Source of the DNA: Pinus tabuliformis
Lineage: Eukaryota > Streptophyta > Pinopsida > Pinales > Pinaceae
Direction: 5' to 3'
DNA length: 64,000 nucleotides
Assembly: GCA_031772625.1 (NCBI GenBank)
Contig: CM062811.1
Span: forward strand, 650,506,871-650,570,870
Positions 20,907 through 31,968 of the stretch are shown here, piece by piece. The position numbers and the translations under genes were made by a program. The notes under the pieces are model-generated. The model searched no databases. It saw nothing but the letters and a program-made list of their open reading frames with translations, and had not been told where the DNA came from. Position 1 is the stretch's first letter; each line of letters begins with the position of its first letter.

Positions 20907-22745
20907 ATGGCGAATAGATATGCACCTTTGCAGTTACCTGGAAATCCAGGGGCTATGCCTCAGGATTATCAAACCAAAATCACATATTTTGATGGTACTG
21001 GTTCTTACACAGCCCTGCAACACACCAAGAAAATGCAGGACTATTTTGAGAACTATGAAATAGATGATGATGATGTAAGAATGAAGATTTTTGTCCAAAG
21101 TCTAACTGGAGATGTAAGGCCTTGGTTTAGAGCTCTTCCTGCAAATTCCATAGCTGATCCTGAAGCTCTTTACCAAACATTTCTCAACAGATGGGAAAAA
21201 AAGAAAGATCCACTGCACATTCTATCTGAGTATGACACTATCAAAAGAGGCCCACAAGAAGCTGTCTTAGACTATTGTGCTAGGTTCAATAATGTTTACA
21301 ATGCTATTCCACAGAACCTTAGACCTCCACCTGATCTAGCTTTATACAAATTCCCTGATGGATTCGATTCCGACATGGCATATCAATTGAGGGAAAGAGC
21401 CCCTCAAACCTTAGCAGACATGCAGAATATAGCTGTCAGTGTGGAGGCAAACCTGATCGCTAAGCGAAATAGAGCAAGAGCTGAGAGAAGAACTACTTTT
21501 AAAGAAGAACCTTCAGCATTGGAGCAAAAATTGGATGCAATCATCAATAGCATGCACAGACTTGGAGACAGAGTAGAAACTGTTGAAAGAAAATCATCAT
21601 GGGATGGACAACAAAGTAATACTATCAGAAACCCAAACTTTAGAAAAAACCAAAACCCAAATGTTGGAAGGGCTGGCCCCGACCATGATATAAGACCTCC
21701 TTTCCAAGAAAACTATGCTGAAGCATCAACATCTAGTGAACCAACAGAGGACACTCATATCAACTTGATGGGTTTGAACGGTGAGCAACAAGTTTTTCTA
21801 ACCCAAGAAGACCAAGATGACCATGATATTAATCAATTCCAAACCAAGTCCGGAGAGTCATTTGACTTTAGAGAAGGTTATGATGCAGCAGTATATGAGG
21901 TTCACAAGCAGTACAAATTGAGAACTAGAACCATAGATGTGCCTGAACCTATCAAACCAAAGGATACCAAACAGCCAAAGAAGATAAAAGACAAAGTTGT
22001 TCTCACAGAACTTGCTGATAAAACAGGCCCAAACCCAAAGGAAATTACTATAGAAGATGTAACCGAGATATACCACTCTAAGAACCAGTCTTTTGTATCC
22101 CCTTCCTCAAAAGAGAATGTAAACAGCGCCCCTCAAAATACTTCCGAAGCAGAAATCTCTCAAGATAACAACACTCAAGACCAGGAGAAAATCGCTGAAA
22201 GTGCAATTGAAAAAGGAAAATCTGCTAGTCACAGCACAAAAACTCAATCAGAGAAACCCTTTGATTTAGAAGCAGAAATTGGTAAATTGAAAATATATAT
22301 TCCTCTCTCTGAGCTTGCCAAACATGATGTATACAGACAGCAAATCAAAAGGTCGCTGCAAATGCCAGAGAATAGGGATGATGTTAATGTCTTAGATGAT
22401 CAACCTGAGCTGCTTTTCGGTCCTGAAGTCGATGGTAAAACAACAAATGGAGGTGTTCTACCCTTTTATGTCAGTCTACACATCCATGACAAAGTGTTGC
22501 ACAATGCAATGTTTGATTCAGGAGCTTCACACAACCTAATGCCCAAAGCTGTAATGGAGAAACTAAACCTGGATATCACTAGACCCTACAAAGATTTGTT
22601 TTCATTTGATTCCAGTCAAGTCAAGTGTTTAGGCCTAATCAAAGATTTGTGTGTCTCCTTGGTCCAATACCCAACCAAAACAATCCTGATGGACGTGGTG
22701 GTAGCTGATATTCCACCCAAATATGCTATGCTGTTATCAAGATTT
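20907..22745 (+). pseudogene. T3 gag and first part of protease
   Basis: Frame opens at ATG 20907 (MANRYAPLQLPG). Similar, codon-like sequence extends upstream to about 20550 without an ATG and resembles the T2 gag N-terminus (KKTRYTRSNPDPNPP against KKIYTRSHLDPNPP), so the true start may lie elsewhere. Residues 30-190 are the capsid-like gag core (MKIFVQSLTGDVRPWF, YCARFNNVYNAI, MAYQLRERAP). No CCHC knuckle is present. A charged, repetitive linker leads to the protease FDSGASHNLMP, whose catalytic Asp-Ser-Gly is intact. The frame is interrupted by S1 at 22745, inside the protease C-terminal segment MLLSR. Confidence 0.85.
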
Positions 22746-24117
22746 TGTTGGCATTATGAGACAAGTGTTGTCCTTGATGGCAAATCACACTGATGACAAA
22801 TCATAGTGCAGAAGGATAGCAGCAAGGAATTGATGATCAGACTACAAGTATGAAGAGAAAATATATCCACGTTGGTTCACTATATACCAAGTCGCGTATA
22901 CAAGCAGGTTCACTATATACCAAGTCGCGTATACGCAGGTTTGCTATATACCAAGTCACGTGTACACGCAGGTTGGCTTCAGTAAAAGAGCGTGTATGTG
23001 GAAAACTTATCTTTGGTCCGTGGCGGTTAGTCCTTGGAAGTTGTGACTATGGTTTTGGACCATGGTGTCTCGACGGACGTGTCGATCCCTAGTTTTGAAG
23101 TCGATGGTATTGTGTTACTATGGTTTTGGCCCGTGGTATTGTGAAGGGCCTAAGGCTATATAAGTAGAAGATCATTAGGCAAAGGTGTAGGCATTGTGTA
23201 TCTGACGGAGGGAGAAGATCTGGTATTGCTGGTTATCTGTTCGGGATGCTTGGCAAGGGTCGGATCTGACAGCGAAGGTATAAGTAATTATTTCTAGATC
23301 TGCACGCGGGTTGCCTTTGGAGAAAACGCGTATACACGCGGTTTTGGTACAGTGAAGTAGCGTATGCATAATAAGATTTGATATTTCAGGTTGCTGTTGA
23401 TTCTGGTGGTTGTTGCAGAGTTCTGGGCTCTGGTTTGGGTTCTGTGTTCTTGATGACAGGGTTTCAGTGATTTAGTATTGGGTTGTTTAATGAATTATGA
23501 TGCAAGTATAAGTTGATGATTGTATTGCAGTAATGTTTGTTTTGTACTCTTGGATCCAGTCTGAAAATTGATGAAACGTGGTCCCTGAAGGAAAGAAGGT
23601 TGTAGGGTCAGCACCTACGTACTAGTAAATGGATCGGCTAGTACAAGAGCTGAGGGGGTTGTAGCTCCCTTCCAGAAGTAGTTGGAAAACGAGAGAGGGT
23701 TGTAGCCCTCTGCAGGTTGTAGCCTGCGTACTGGTAAAGGACTGCACCAGTACATTGTAAAAGGAGTTTCTTATTAAAGAAGAAAGAGACGAATTGCAGC
23801 AGGTGGTTTTCACCCACATTGGGTTTCCACCTTATATCGTGGTGTTCATGTGTGTGGCTCTTGTGTGATGTTCTGTTCTGTTATACTGCACCTGTTTACT
23901 ATTAATATGCTTAATAATGTTCTGATGCATTTACTGAAGATTAAGCTAACTGAATCATAAGATCTCTGGATATACGCTAGTTGCATTAGACACAGTAGCG
24001 TGTACACGCGGGTTCACTTAATTGAAGTAGCGTATATGTTTCTGAGTATGAAATTGGAAAGGTTTTACTGATCTGATAATACTGATTCACCCCCCCCTCT
24101 TAATATTATTTCCAACA
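22746..24117 (+). repeat. S1 5' LTR
   Basis: 1372 bp. Contains three tandem units of about 33 bp built on CTATATACCAAGTCGCGTAT (22878-22970), a TATATAAG box (23157-23164), further GCGTATAC/GTGTACACGC palindromic words near 23330 and 23998, and a run of 8 C near its end. The frames through it recur in the other LTR and are not genes. Confidence 0.92.
23157..23164 (+). promoter_or_regulatory. TATA box of S1 5' LTR
   Basis: TATATAAG, conserved at 26977-26984 in the 3' LTR, downstream of the palindrome-bearing repeats. Likely start region of the genomic transcript. Confidence 0.55.
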
Positions 24118-24118
24118 A

Positions 24119-24133
24119 TTGGTATCAGAGCAG
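24119..24133 (+). other. S1 primer binding site (initiator tRNA-Met type)
   Basis: TTGGTATCAGAGCAG one base after the LTR end, the usual plant copia site complementary to initiator tRNA-Met. Confidence 0.85.
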
Positions 24134-24179
24134 GTCCTTCAGAGGAAGCTTGATCGCTTGAAGGAAAAGATCCATCAGA

Positions 24180-26078
24180 ATGGCTAATCTAGAAAGAGAG
24201 GCACACATCAGGCCACCAGTCTTTGACGGGAACAATTTTACTCACTGGAAGATAAGAACCACTGCATATCTACAATCACTTGGAGCAGAAATTTGGGGAA
24301 TCGTAGAAGGAGGATACAAATTCCCATCAGCAACTCCTACAGATCTAGCAGAGAAAAAGCAATATGAGCTCAATGCCAAAGCTGTTACTGTCCTATTGAG
24401 TAGTTTGACACAATCAGAATTTATGAAGATCATGCATTTCAAATCAGCTAAGGAAATATGGGACAAAATCGTCACAAGCTACGAAGGAGATGATCAGGTA
24501 AAAAGAGCAAAGCTTCAAACTCTCAGAATCCGGTATGAAACTCTTAAGATGAATAGTAATGAAAGCATAGCTAATTATTTCCTGCGTATAGATGAGATTG
24601 TGAATTGTATGAGGGATCTGGGTGAAGAATTTGAGGAAGTTGTCTTAGTTGAAAAGGTTTTGAGATCTCTGTCTGCTAAATTTGATTCTAAAGTATCTGC
24701 CATAGAAGAAAAGGAGAATGTGCAGAAAATCACCATGTCACAGCTTCACGGGATCTTAACTGCTTTTGAAATGCGACAAGAGGTACCACCAGAAGCCGCA
24801 TTCGAAGTGTCAGAGGAAGAAGATGAGGTAAATTTTGTCAAGAATCTTGAATGGGGAACTGGACGGTTCAAAGGTAAGCTACCTTTCAAATGTTTTCTAT
24901 GTGGTAGAGTTGGTCACTATGCTGCTAGATGCCCTCATAACAAAGGAAAGATATCTGAAGAAGATGGTAGAAGCTATTATACCGATATTACAAGTTCATT
25001 AAATTATAGTGAAGATATTAGAAGTCTCATGGCACATGAAAAGAAGAATGCTTCATCCAATAATAGCAAAGATATTAAAAGTCTCATGGCACATGAAAAG
25101 AAGAATGCAGAAACTGAAGAAGTTACCAAATTAAATGAACAATTGGAGACAATAACCAGGGTAAGGGAGCAATTGCAGGATGTAGTAAAGGATCAGAGCA
25201 TAACTATTCAAAGGCTTGAATCAAAGATCCTCTCTCTAAAATAATATCTTAAAAAATCAAGAGAACAGAACAGAGAAGCTCTTGAAGATCAAGAACATGA
25301 AGTGATCAAACTAAAGCGACAAGTGGAAGAAGGAAGAAAAGTTGAAGAAGACCTAAGGAATCAGTATCTGAAAAAGGAAGAACAACATCAAGTTGAGGTA
25401 AATATCTTGAAAGGTAAACTAGAAGAAAAGGATAAGCTTTTATGATTTCAAGATAGTACTAAAGTCTTGGATGATATTCTTAATAGCCAAAGGTCTCCTG
25501 CTATCAAAACTGGTCTTGGTTTTCATGAATATGTTGAAGGTGAATCTAGTTCACAAGGTGAGGCAAGAAATTCTAAGGAGAAATCTGAAATGCTCAACAA
25601 GGAACAACCAAGGAAAGAAATTCCTCAAGGAAGATCCTTTAATCCTAACTATGGACATGATAGACGATTATCTCCTCCACTGAATAATGTTGAATGTCAT
25701 GTATGGCATAATCTTGGACATGTTGCAGCCAGATGTAGAAGTAGAATGGTTCAAGACCATTACAAAAGATCATTGCATCCCAGGTATTTCAGACGATATT
25801 TCTTTGCCTGCAATGCATATGGACACAAAGCAATTGATTGTGATAGAAGGAACATGAAATATGTAAGATGTTATACATGCAACAAATATGGACATAAAGC
25901 AAGGGAATGCAGGAGAAGATTTCAAAATTCAAAACAAGAGGACCATACATCATCACAGTTCCAGGAATTGAAGAAGACAGAGACAGAAAAGTGTGGCATA
26001 ACTCAGTTAGCTGACATAACAGACACAGGGGAATCTGAAAGTGATGAATTTCAGTATTCCCTGCATATGCTGATATAA
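24180..26078 (+). pseudogene. S1 gag with coiled coil and multiple zinc knuckles
   Basis: One frame of about 630 codons from ATG 24180, broken by TAA at 25242 and TGA at 25443. Residues 10-210 are the UBN2/DUF4219 gag core (FDGNNFTHWKIRTTAYL, YETLKMNSNESIANYFLRI). A first knuckle CFLCGRVGHYAARC begins at residue 238. A duplicated segment (DIRSLMAHEKKNA / DIKSLMAHEKKNA) and a long charged heptad-like coiled coil follow. Three more knuckles come after: one has lost its second Cys (CHVWHNLGHVAARC), one its first (FFACNAYGHKAIDC), and one is intact (CYTCNKYGHKAREC). Nothing of pol follows. It would package RNA if translated; as it stands it is truncated at residue 354. Confidence 0.82.
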
Positions 26079-26598
26079 TGAAGACAAGTCGCGTATATAC
26101 GCGAGTTACAGGCTGCAAAGTCGCGTATATGAAGAAAGGGCAGCAGAACAGACCCAGGTTCAGTCATGGTTGGCTCAGGCTCAGGGGGAGCAGAACAGAC
26201 TCAGGAAATGGTTGGCTCACACTCAAGGGGAGCATATACTTCAAATAATTCATTGTTGGCATTATGGTTAGAAGTTGCTGATGAAACTAAATGATACATC
26301 TTGTTGTTTGATCAAAGGAATAGTATTGCAGACTGATGCTTATGGTATAGATCTGAATGGCTGGTCTTAGAACCTGCATCTGCTCAGGGGGAGCATGGAT
26401 AGATTGGTACACTTTGGCATAAACAAAGGGGGAGCCAAATCAGAAACTTCAGCATGTACTCAGGGAGAGTATGGACAGCAGTATGGACAGCAGAAGGTAT
26501 ACCAAAGAAGAAAATATCTTGGTCCGCCCTTTGCCCTTGATGTCAAAGGGGGAGAGTGACTTGGTGTGGTGGTTGCCATCAAGTCCAAAGGGGGAGAT
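26079..26598 (+). other. S1 3' untranslated region with repeated polypurine motifs
   Basis: Purine motifs of the form (C)TCAGGGGGAGCA or CAAAGGGGGAG occur at about 26189, 26225, 26388, 26426, 26462, 26546 and 26588. The last (AAAGGGGGAGAT) touches the 3' LTR and is the functional polypurine tract. Multiplied polypurine motifs before the 3' LTR are a described trait of Sireviruses. Two GTCGCGTATA words near 26087 and 26120 repeat the LTR palindrome. Confidence 0.7.
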
Positions 26599-27947
26599 TG
26601 TTGGCATTATGAGACAAGTGTTGTCCTTGATGGCAAATCACACTGATGACAAATCATAGTGCAGAAGGATAGCAGCAAGGAATTGATGATCAGACTACAA
26701 GTATGAAGAGAAAATATATACACGCTGGTTCACTATATACCAAGTCGCGTATACGCAGGTTCGCTATATACCAAGTCACGTGTACACGCAGGTTGGCTTC
26801 AATAAAAGAGCGTGTATGTGGAAAACTTATCTTTGGTCCGTGGCGGTTAGTCCTTGGAAGTTGTGCCTATGGTTTTGGACCATGGTGTCTCGACGGACGT
26901 GTCGATCCCTAGTTTTGAAGTCGATGGTATTGTGTTACTATGGTTTTTGCCCGTGGTATTGTGAAGGGCCTAAGGCTATATAAGTAGAAGATCATTAGGC
27001 AAAGGTGTAGGCATTGTGTATCTGACGGAGGGAGAAGATCTGGTATTGCTGGTTATCTGTTCGGGACGCTTGGCAAGGGTCGGATCTGACAGCGAAGGTA
27101 TAAGTAATTATTTCTAGATCTGCACGCGGGTTGCCTTTGGAGAAAACGCGTATACACGCGGTTTTGGTATAGGGAAGTAGCGTATGCATAATAAGATTTG
27201 ATATTTCAGGTTGCTGTTGATTCTGGTGGTTGTTGCAGAGTTCTGGGCTCTGGTTTGGGTTCTGTGTTCTTGATGATAGGGTTTCAGTGATTTAGTATTG
27301 GGTTGTTTAATGAATTATGATGCAAGTATAAGTTGATGATTGTATTGCAGTAATGTTTGTTTTGTACTCTTGGATCCAGTCTGAAAATTGATGAAACGTG
27401 GTCCCTGAAGGAAAGAAGGTTGTAGGGTCAGCACCTACGTACTAGTAAATGGATCGGCTAGTACAAGAGCTGAGGGGGTTGTAGCTCCCTTCCAGAAGTA
27501 GTTGGAAAACGAGAGAGGGTTGTAGCCCTCTGCAGGTTGTAGCCTGCGTACTGGTAAAGGACTGCACCAGTACATTGTAAAAGAAGTTTCTTATTAAAGA
27601 AGAAAGAGACGAATTGCAGCAGGTGGTTTTCACCCACATTGGGTTTCCACCTTATATCGTGGTGTTCATGTGTGTGGCTCTTGTGTGATGTTCTGTTCTG
27701 TTATACTGCACCTGTTTACTGTTAATATGCTTAATAATGTTCTGATGCATTTACTGAAGATTAAGCTAACTGAATCATAAGATCTCTGGATATACGCTAG
27801 TTGCATTAGACACAGTAGCGTGTACACGCGGGTTCACTTAATTGAAGTAGCGTATATGTTTCTGAGTATGAAATTGGAAAGGTTTTACTGATCTGATAAT
27901 ACTGATTCACCCCCCCCCCCCCCCCCCTCTCAGTATTATTTCCAACG
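26599..27947 (+). repeat. S1 3' LTR
   Basis: 1349 bp. It has only two of the 33-bp CTATATACCAAGTCGCGTAT units against three in the 5' LTR, a run of 18 C (27910-27927) against 8, and ends CCAACG where CCAACA is expected. TATATAAG at 26977-26984. Confidence 0.92.
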
Positions 27948-27952
27948 GATTT

Positions 27953-28837
27953 TGGGGAGCCAAACTCCAAGGATCTTTGCAATTAGACCTCTCCTATGCC
28001 ACTATTTCAGTCTTTGGGCAACCAAAGAGACTGTACCGAGAAACACTAATGAAATATGTGGTAAGTAGTGAAGAAAAGCCCCAAAACTTTCCTATCTATT
28101 CTATCCATTCCGATATGGATTCTTTCATCTTGTTTAATGCTGATATGTGTCCTCCGACTGATGATAAATCTTTGCCTTTAGAGCAAAAAATCTGTATAAA
28201 TGAAGAATCGGTTGCCCTAAGCATAGGAACTGTTGAAACAATTGATGCAACCAGCATACAAGGCAAAATACATGAAACAGAAAACTTAAGTCTGCCCACT
28301 TCGAAAATGATTACAACTCCCAATACTGGCCACAAGCAAGAAATCACATGGTATTTAGAATTTGATGGCTCAGTAATCAAACTAGGAGCAGGGGCAGGGG
28401 TATGGATTCACAACACACAAAACAATTATGCTGAGGGTCATGCTTATAAGTTGAATTTCAGATGTACTAACAATATGGCAGAGTATGCAGCCCTCCTATT
28501 AGGCCTCAAACTGATCAGAGATCTAGGAGCAACAAAAGTCTCAATTCTAGGAGATTCAGATATGATCATACAGCAAATGAAAGGAAACTTTGTTGCAAAT
28601 GATAAAAGGTTGAGAGCTTATAGGAAGGCAGCCACTGAAATACTCAATACCTTCTCAGAATCCCAACTTACTAAAATCTCAAGAAGCCATAATCTACATG
28701 CGCACAGCCTAGAAACTTTTGCCAGCACTTGCAAGCTGCCATTCGAGCCCAATCACCATTTCACTGTCGAAATCAAACACAGGCCTGCAGTCCCAAACAA
28801 TGTCAAAGATTGGCAAGTCTTTGAAGATGATGCATAG
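27953..28837 (+). pseudogene. T3 protease end and archaeal-type RNase H (aRH)
   Basis: Continues the T3 frame after S1: the protease tail WGAKLQGSLQLDLSY, then a linker with MDSFILFN, then the aRH. aRH catalytic positions: Asp 28364 (EFDGSV), Glu 28481 (NMAEYA) and Asp 28553 (GDSDM) are present. The fourth, normally Asp in an NxxAD motif, is His here (28703, LHAHSL); T2 still has Asp. The domain lies before RT. In the Tat elements I know best, the aRH lies between the RT-RNase H unit and integrase. The frame ends at TAG 28835. Confidence 0.8.
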
Positions 28838-29977
28838 ATCAACAATTTCCTCACTTTACAAGAAGAATTTTTAGGTTTAAGCATTGATGCAGATGCCATG
28901 GATGATCCACAGCAAGTGGCAAGCAAAAATGAGCAGACTATATCAGCTGAGACAGCTAAACAGATTTTGCACCCAACCACTTTTGATAACAATAACATAC
29001 AAGAGCTCAAACAAATGAATTTTGATGAAATAGCTGAGGCAGAGACTGAAGTTATTGAGCTAAAAGACAACTTTCTGCCCACAGGCTTGACTCCCTTAGA
29101 AGACATTTTTGATTCAAACGATATCCCTAAAAAGCCAAAAATGCAACCCTTGAACGCAGCAATTGAGGACTGTAACATTGGAACCACAGAAAACCCAAAA
29201 ATGATAAAACTGTCCAAATCATTGCCACCCGATCAGAAGCCAAAATACGTTGACTTGTTTAAAGAGTTCCAAGATGTTTTTGCCTAGAGTTATGAGGACC
29301 TTAAGTCCTATGATACTTCAGTCATCCAACATACTATACCTTTGAAACCAAATCAAAAGCCTTTCAAACAGAAGCTAAGAAGAATCAATCCTGTGCTCCT
29401 CCCCTTGACTGAGAAAGAAGTGAAGAGAATGTTTGAAGCTGGAATTATTGCACCCATTAGGTTCTCAGAATGGGTATCCAACTTAGTGCCCACAAGGAAG
29501 AAAACAGGTGAGATTAGATTGTGTGTTGATTTGAGAAATTTGAACCAAGTCTCTCTCAAAGACCATTACCCTTTACCTAAGATGGACCATATTTTACAAA
29601 GGGTAGTGGGGTCTTCTAGGATTTCATTGCTAGATGGATTCTCAGGTTTCAATCAGATCTTAGTTCACCCGGATGATCAGGATAAAAGAACTTTTACAAC
29701 ACCGTGGGGAACCTTCAAATATGTCAAAATGCCTTTCGGACTCAAAAATGCAGGGGCCACTTTTCAAAGAGCAATGGACATAGCCTTTGCCAAAGAAATC
29801 CATGATTTCTTAGTAGTATACCTTGATGACCTTACTCCATTTTCAAAATCAGATCAAGAACATTTAAAACATTTGAGGCAAGTGTTTCTAACTTGCAGGA
29901 AATATGGCATTTCTTTAAATCCAAAGAAGTCTCTGTTTGGTCTAGAGGAAGGCAAATTGCTTGGTCACATAATCTAA
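28838..29977 (+). pseudogene. T3 reverse transcriptase
   Basis: Same frame as the aRH. An acidic linker (28898-29284) ends in KEFQDVFA followed by TAG (29285) at a place where Trp is usual (TGG to TAG). RT then shows the LRRINPVLLPLTEKEV entry, RLCVDLRNLNQ, LLDGFSGFNQILVHP, FGLKNAGATFQRAM and the catalytic VVYLDD with the Asp pair at 29825-29830. A TAA at 29975 interrupts the GHII-KDGI region. Active-site residues are intact but the chain is cut. Confidence 0.88.
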
Positions 29978-30640
29978 AAAGATGGTATTAGAATTGACCC
30001 AGACAGGATTCAAGCTATCCTTCAAGTCCCTCATCCAAGAAACATCAAAGAGCTCCAAGCTTTTCTAGGCAAGATCAATTTCCTAAGAAGATTCATTCTC
30101 AACTTGGCTGAGCTGATAAGACTGTTAAACAACATGCTCAAGAAAGATTCCAAAGTTAATTGGACTATAGAAGCCAAACAAGCCTTTGAGGACATCAAAA
30201 CAGCCTTAACAAAAACACCTGTCCTCAAAAGCCCGAAATTCGATAGAGATTTCATCATATTTTCCTTTGCCTCTCAACATACAATTGCTGCTGTCCTATT
30301 GCAAAAAGATGACCGCGGATGTGAAAAGCCCATTGCTTTCTTCAGCAGAGCCCTTAGAGATGCTCCCTTAAAGTATCAAATCATGGAAAAACAAGCATAT
30401 GCCCTTGTTAAAGCCATCAAGGATTTCAGAGTTTATATCCTATACTCCCATGTGATAGCATATGTTTCAAATGCTGTTGTAAAAGACATTTTAATTCAGG
30501 AAGGAATTGAAGGAAAAAGGGGCAAATGGATTGCCAACATCCTAGAATATGACATTGAAATTAAGCCCACTAAACTGATAAAAGGACAAGGTCTAGCCAA
30601 ACTGATGACCGAAACCAATTTCCAAGCCCTTGACATTAAT
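29978..30640 (+). pseudogene. T3 RT connection and degenerate gypsy RNase H
   Basis: Continues in frame. RT thumb/connection shows LGKINFLRRFI and WTIEAKQAFEDIK. The following RNase H has the usual shape (AAVLLQKD, KPIAFFSRAL, EKQAYALVKAI). The first catalytic Asp of the DAS motif is Phe (30266-30268, SFASQH), and the third (TDH in active enzymes) is Ser in AYVSNA. T2 has the same Phe at the first position, so the loss predates both insertions. Confidence 0.8.
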
Positions 30641-31968
30641 GAACTGGACAACGAACAGGAGTTGGCGACTCCAAAGATCAATCAAGTCTTTCTACAATCA
30701 CCTTGGTATGTTGACATATGTTTTGTATTGTTAAACCTGCATGCTCCTCCAGGGTTGTCCGTAACTAAAAAGAGATTTTTAAAGATGAAAGCTTCAAAGT
30801 TTTGTGTTATAGACAGTGCCCTGTTTTGGAAAAATCATGAAGGAATATTGCTTAATTGTCTAACATTGAATGAAACTGATAATGTTATGAAAGAGTTTCA
30901 TGTAGGGGACTGTGGAGGGCACTTGTATTGGAAGTCTACTGCTGATAAGATACTAAGGGCTGGTTTCTATTGGCCCTCCCTATTTGCCGATGTGAAGAAA
31001 TTTGTTGTTTCATGCCACAAGTGCCAGATCTTTGAAGGCAAAAGAAAGCTGCTGCCCTTACCCCTTAAACCCATTTCAACTGAGAAACCATTTCAACAAT
31101 GGGGTTTAGAATTCATTGGTGAAATTCATCCCTCCTCTTTAGGCCAACACAGATGGATTTTAACTGCCATAGACTACTTTACCAAGTGGATAGAGGCCAT
31201 CCCTTGTAGGCAAGCCAATGACTCAATCATCATGCAATTCCTAGAAACCAACATCTTATCTAGATTTGGCTGTCCTAAAAAAATCATTACAGACAACGCT
31301 GCTACCTTTAAATCCAAGAGAATGATCAGTTTTTGCCACAAATATCACATTACCTTAGGCAACTCCACAGCCTATTACCCTCAAGGTAATGGCCTAGCCA
31401 ATTCATCCAACAAAAGCCTCATCAATATCATCAAGAAAGTCTTGGAGGAGAATAAAAAGAATTGGCACAAAAAGCTGGTAAATGCACTATGGGCCGATAG
31501 GTTGACCACCAAAAGATCCATTGGAACAAGCCCATATGAGTTAGTTTATGGCATGGAGGCAAGATTCCCTTCATCTTTGTGAATCCCAGTGATCAAGCTA
31601 CTACAAGAGATACAAGTAGAACCTAATGATATTCAAAGAAGGATCAATAAAACCATTCACTTGCAGCAGACAAGAGAGGAAGCATATCACAGAAATCAGA
31701 TTTGCAAGAAAAGCTGAAGAAGATGTTTGATAAAAGAACAAAGGCTGAAGATTTCTTCATTGGAGATAAAGTGCTTAGATGGGATTCAAGGAGAGAAGAT
31801 AAAGGAAAACACGGCAAATTCGATTTCCTCTGGAAAGGACCTTATGTCATTCAAGCCGTGCAAGGCAATAACACATATTTTCTGAAGAGTTTGGATGGCG
31901 CAGAAGCTGAAGATGGCCCTGTCAATGGGCGAATGCTCAAGCATTATTTCGATCCCTTTTTGATGTAA
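30641..31968 (+). pseudogene. T3 integrase
   Basis: The zinc domain has FHVGDCGGH and CHKCQ (HHCC). In the core, the first catalytic Asp is Glu (31109, WGLEFIG), the second Asp is present (31292, ITDNAATF), and the position of the catalytic Glu is Asn (31400, GLANSS), exactly 35 residues after the second Asp. T2 keeps Glu there. TGA at 31580 replaces the Gly of SLGIPV-type sequence. A frameshift near 31690 moves the C-terminal part (FDKRTKAEDFFIGDKVL, FLWKGPYVI) to another frame ending at TAA 31966. Confidence 0.85.

Larger units (their letters stand above)
22746..27947 (+). mobile_element. S1: gag-only Sirevirus-like copia element
   Basis: LTRs TGTTGGCATT...TTTCCAACA (5', 22746-24117) and ...CCAACG (3', 26599-27947). 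Perfect target duplication GATTT (22741-22745 / 27948-27952). Removing S1 and one GATTT restores the T3 reading frame. The internal region is only 2481 bp and codes a gag with several zinc knuckles; protease, integrase, RT and RNase H are absent. At least seven GGGGAG-type purine motifs lie between the gag end and the 3' LTR. LTRs differ at about 15 sites by eye, so it is the youngest insertion here. Confidence 0.92.

Noticed and set aside
22850..23092. Open frame of 80 codons in the S1 LTR, repeated at 26703-26912
   Set aside because: LTR-borne and built on the tandem palindromic units; no protein similarity recognised.
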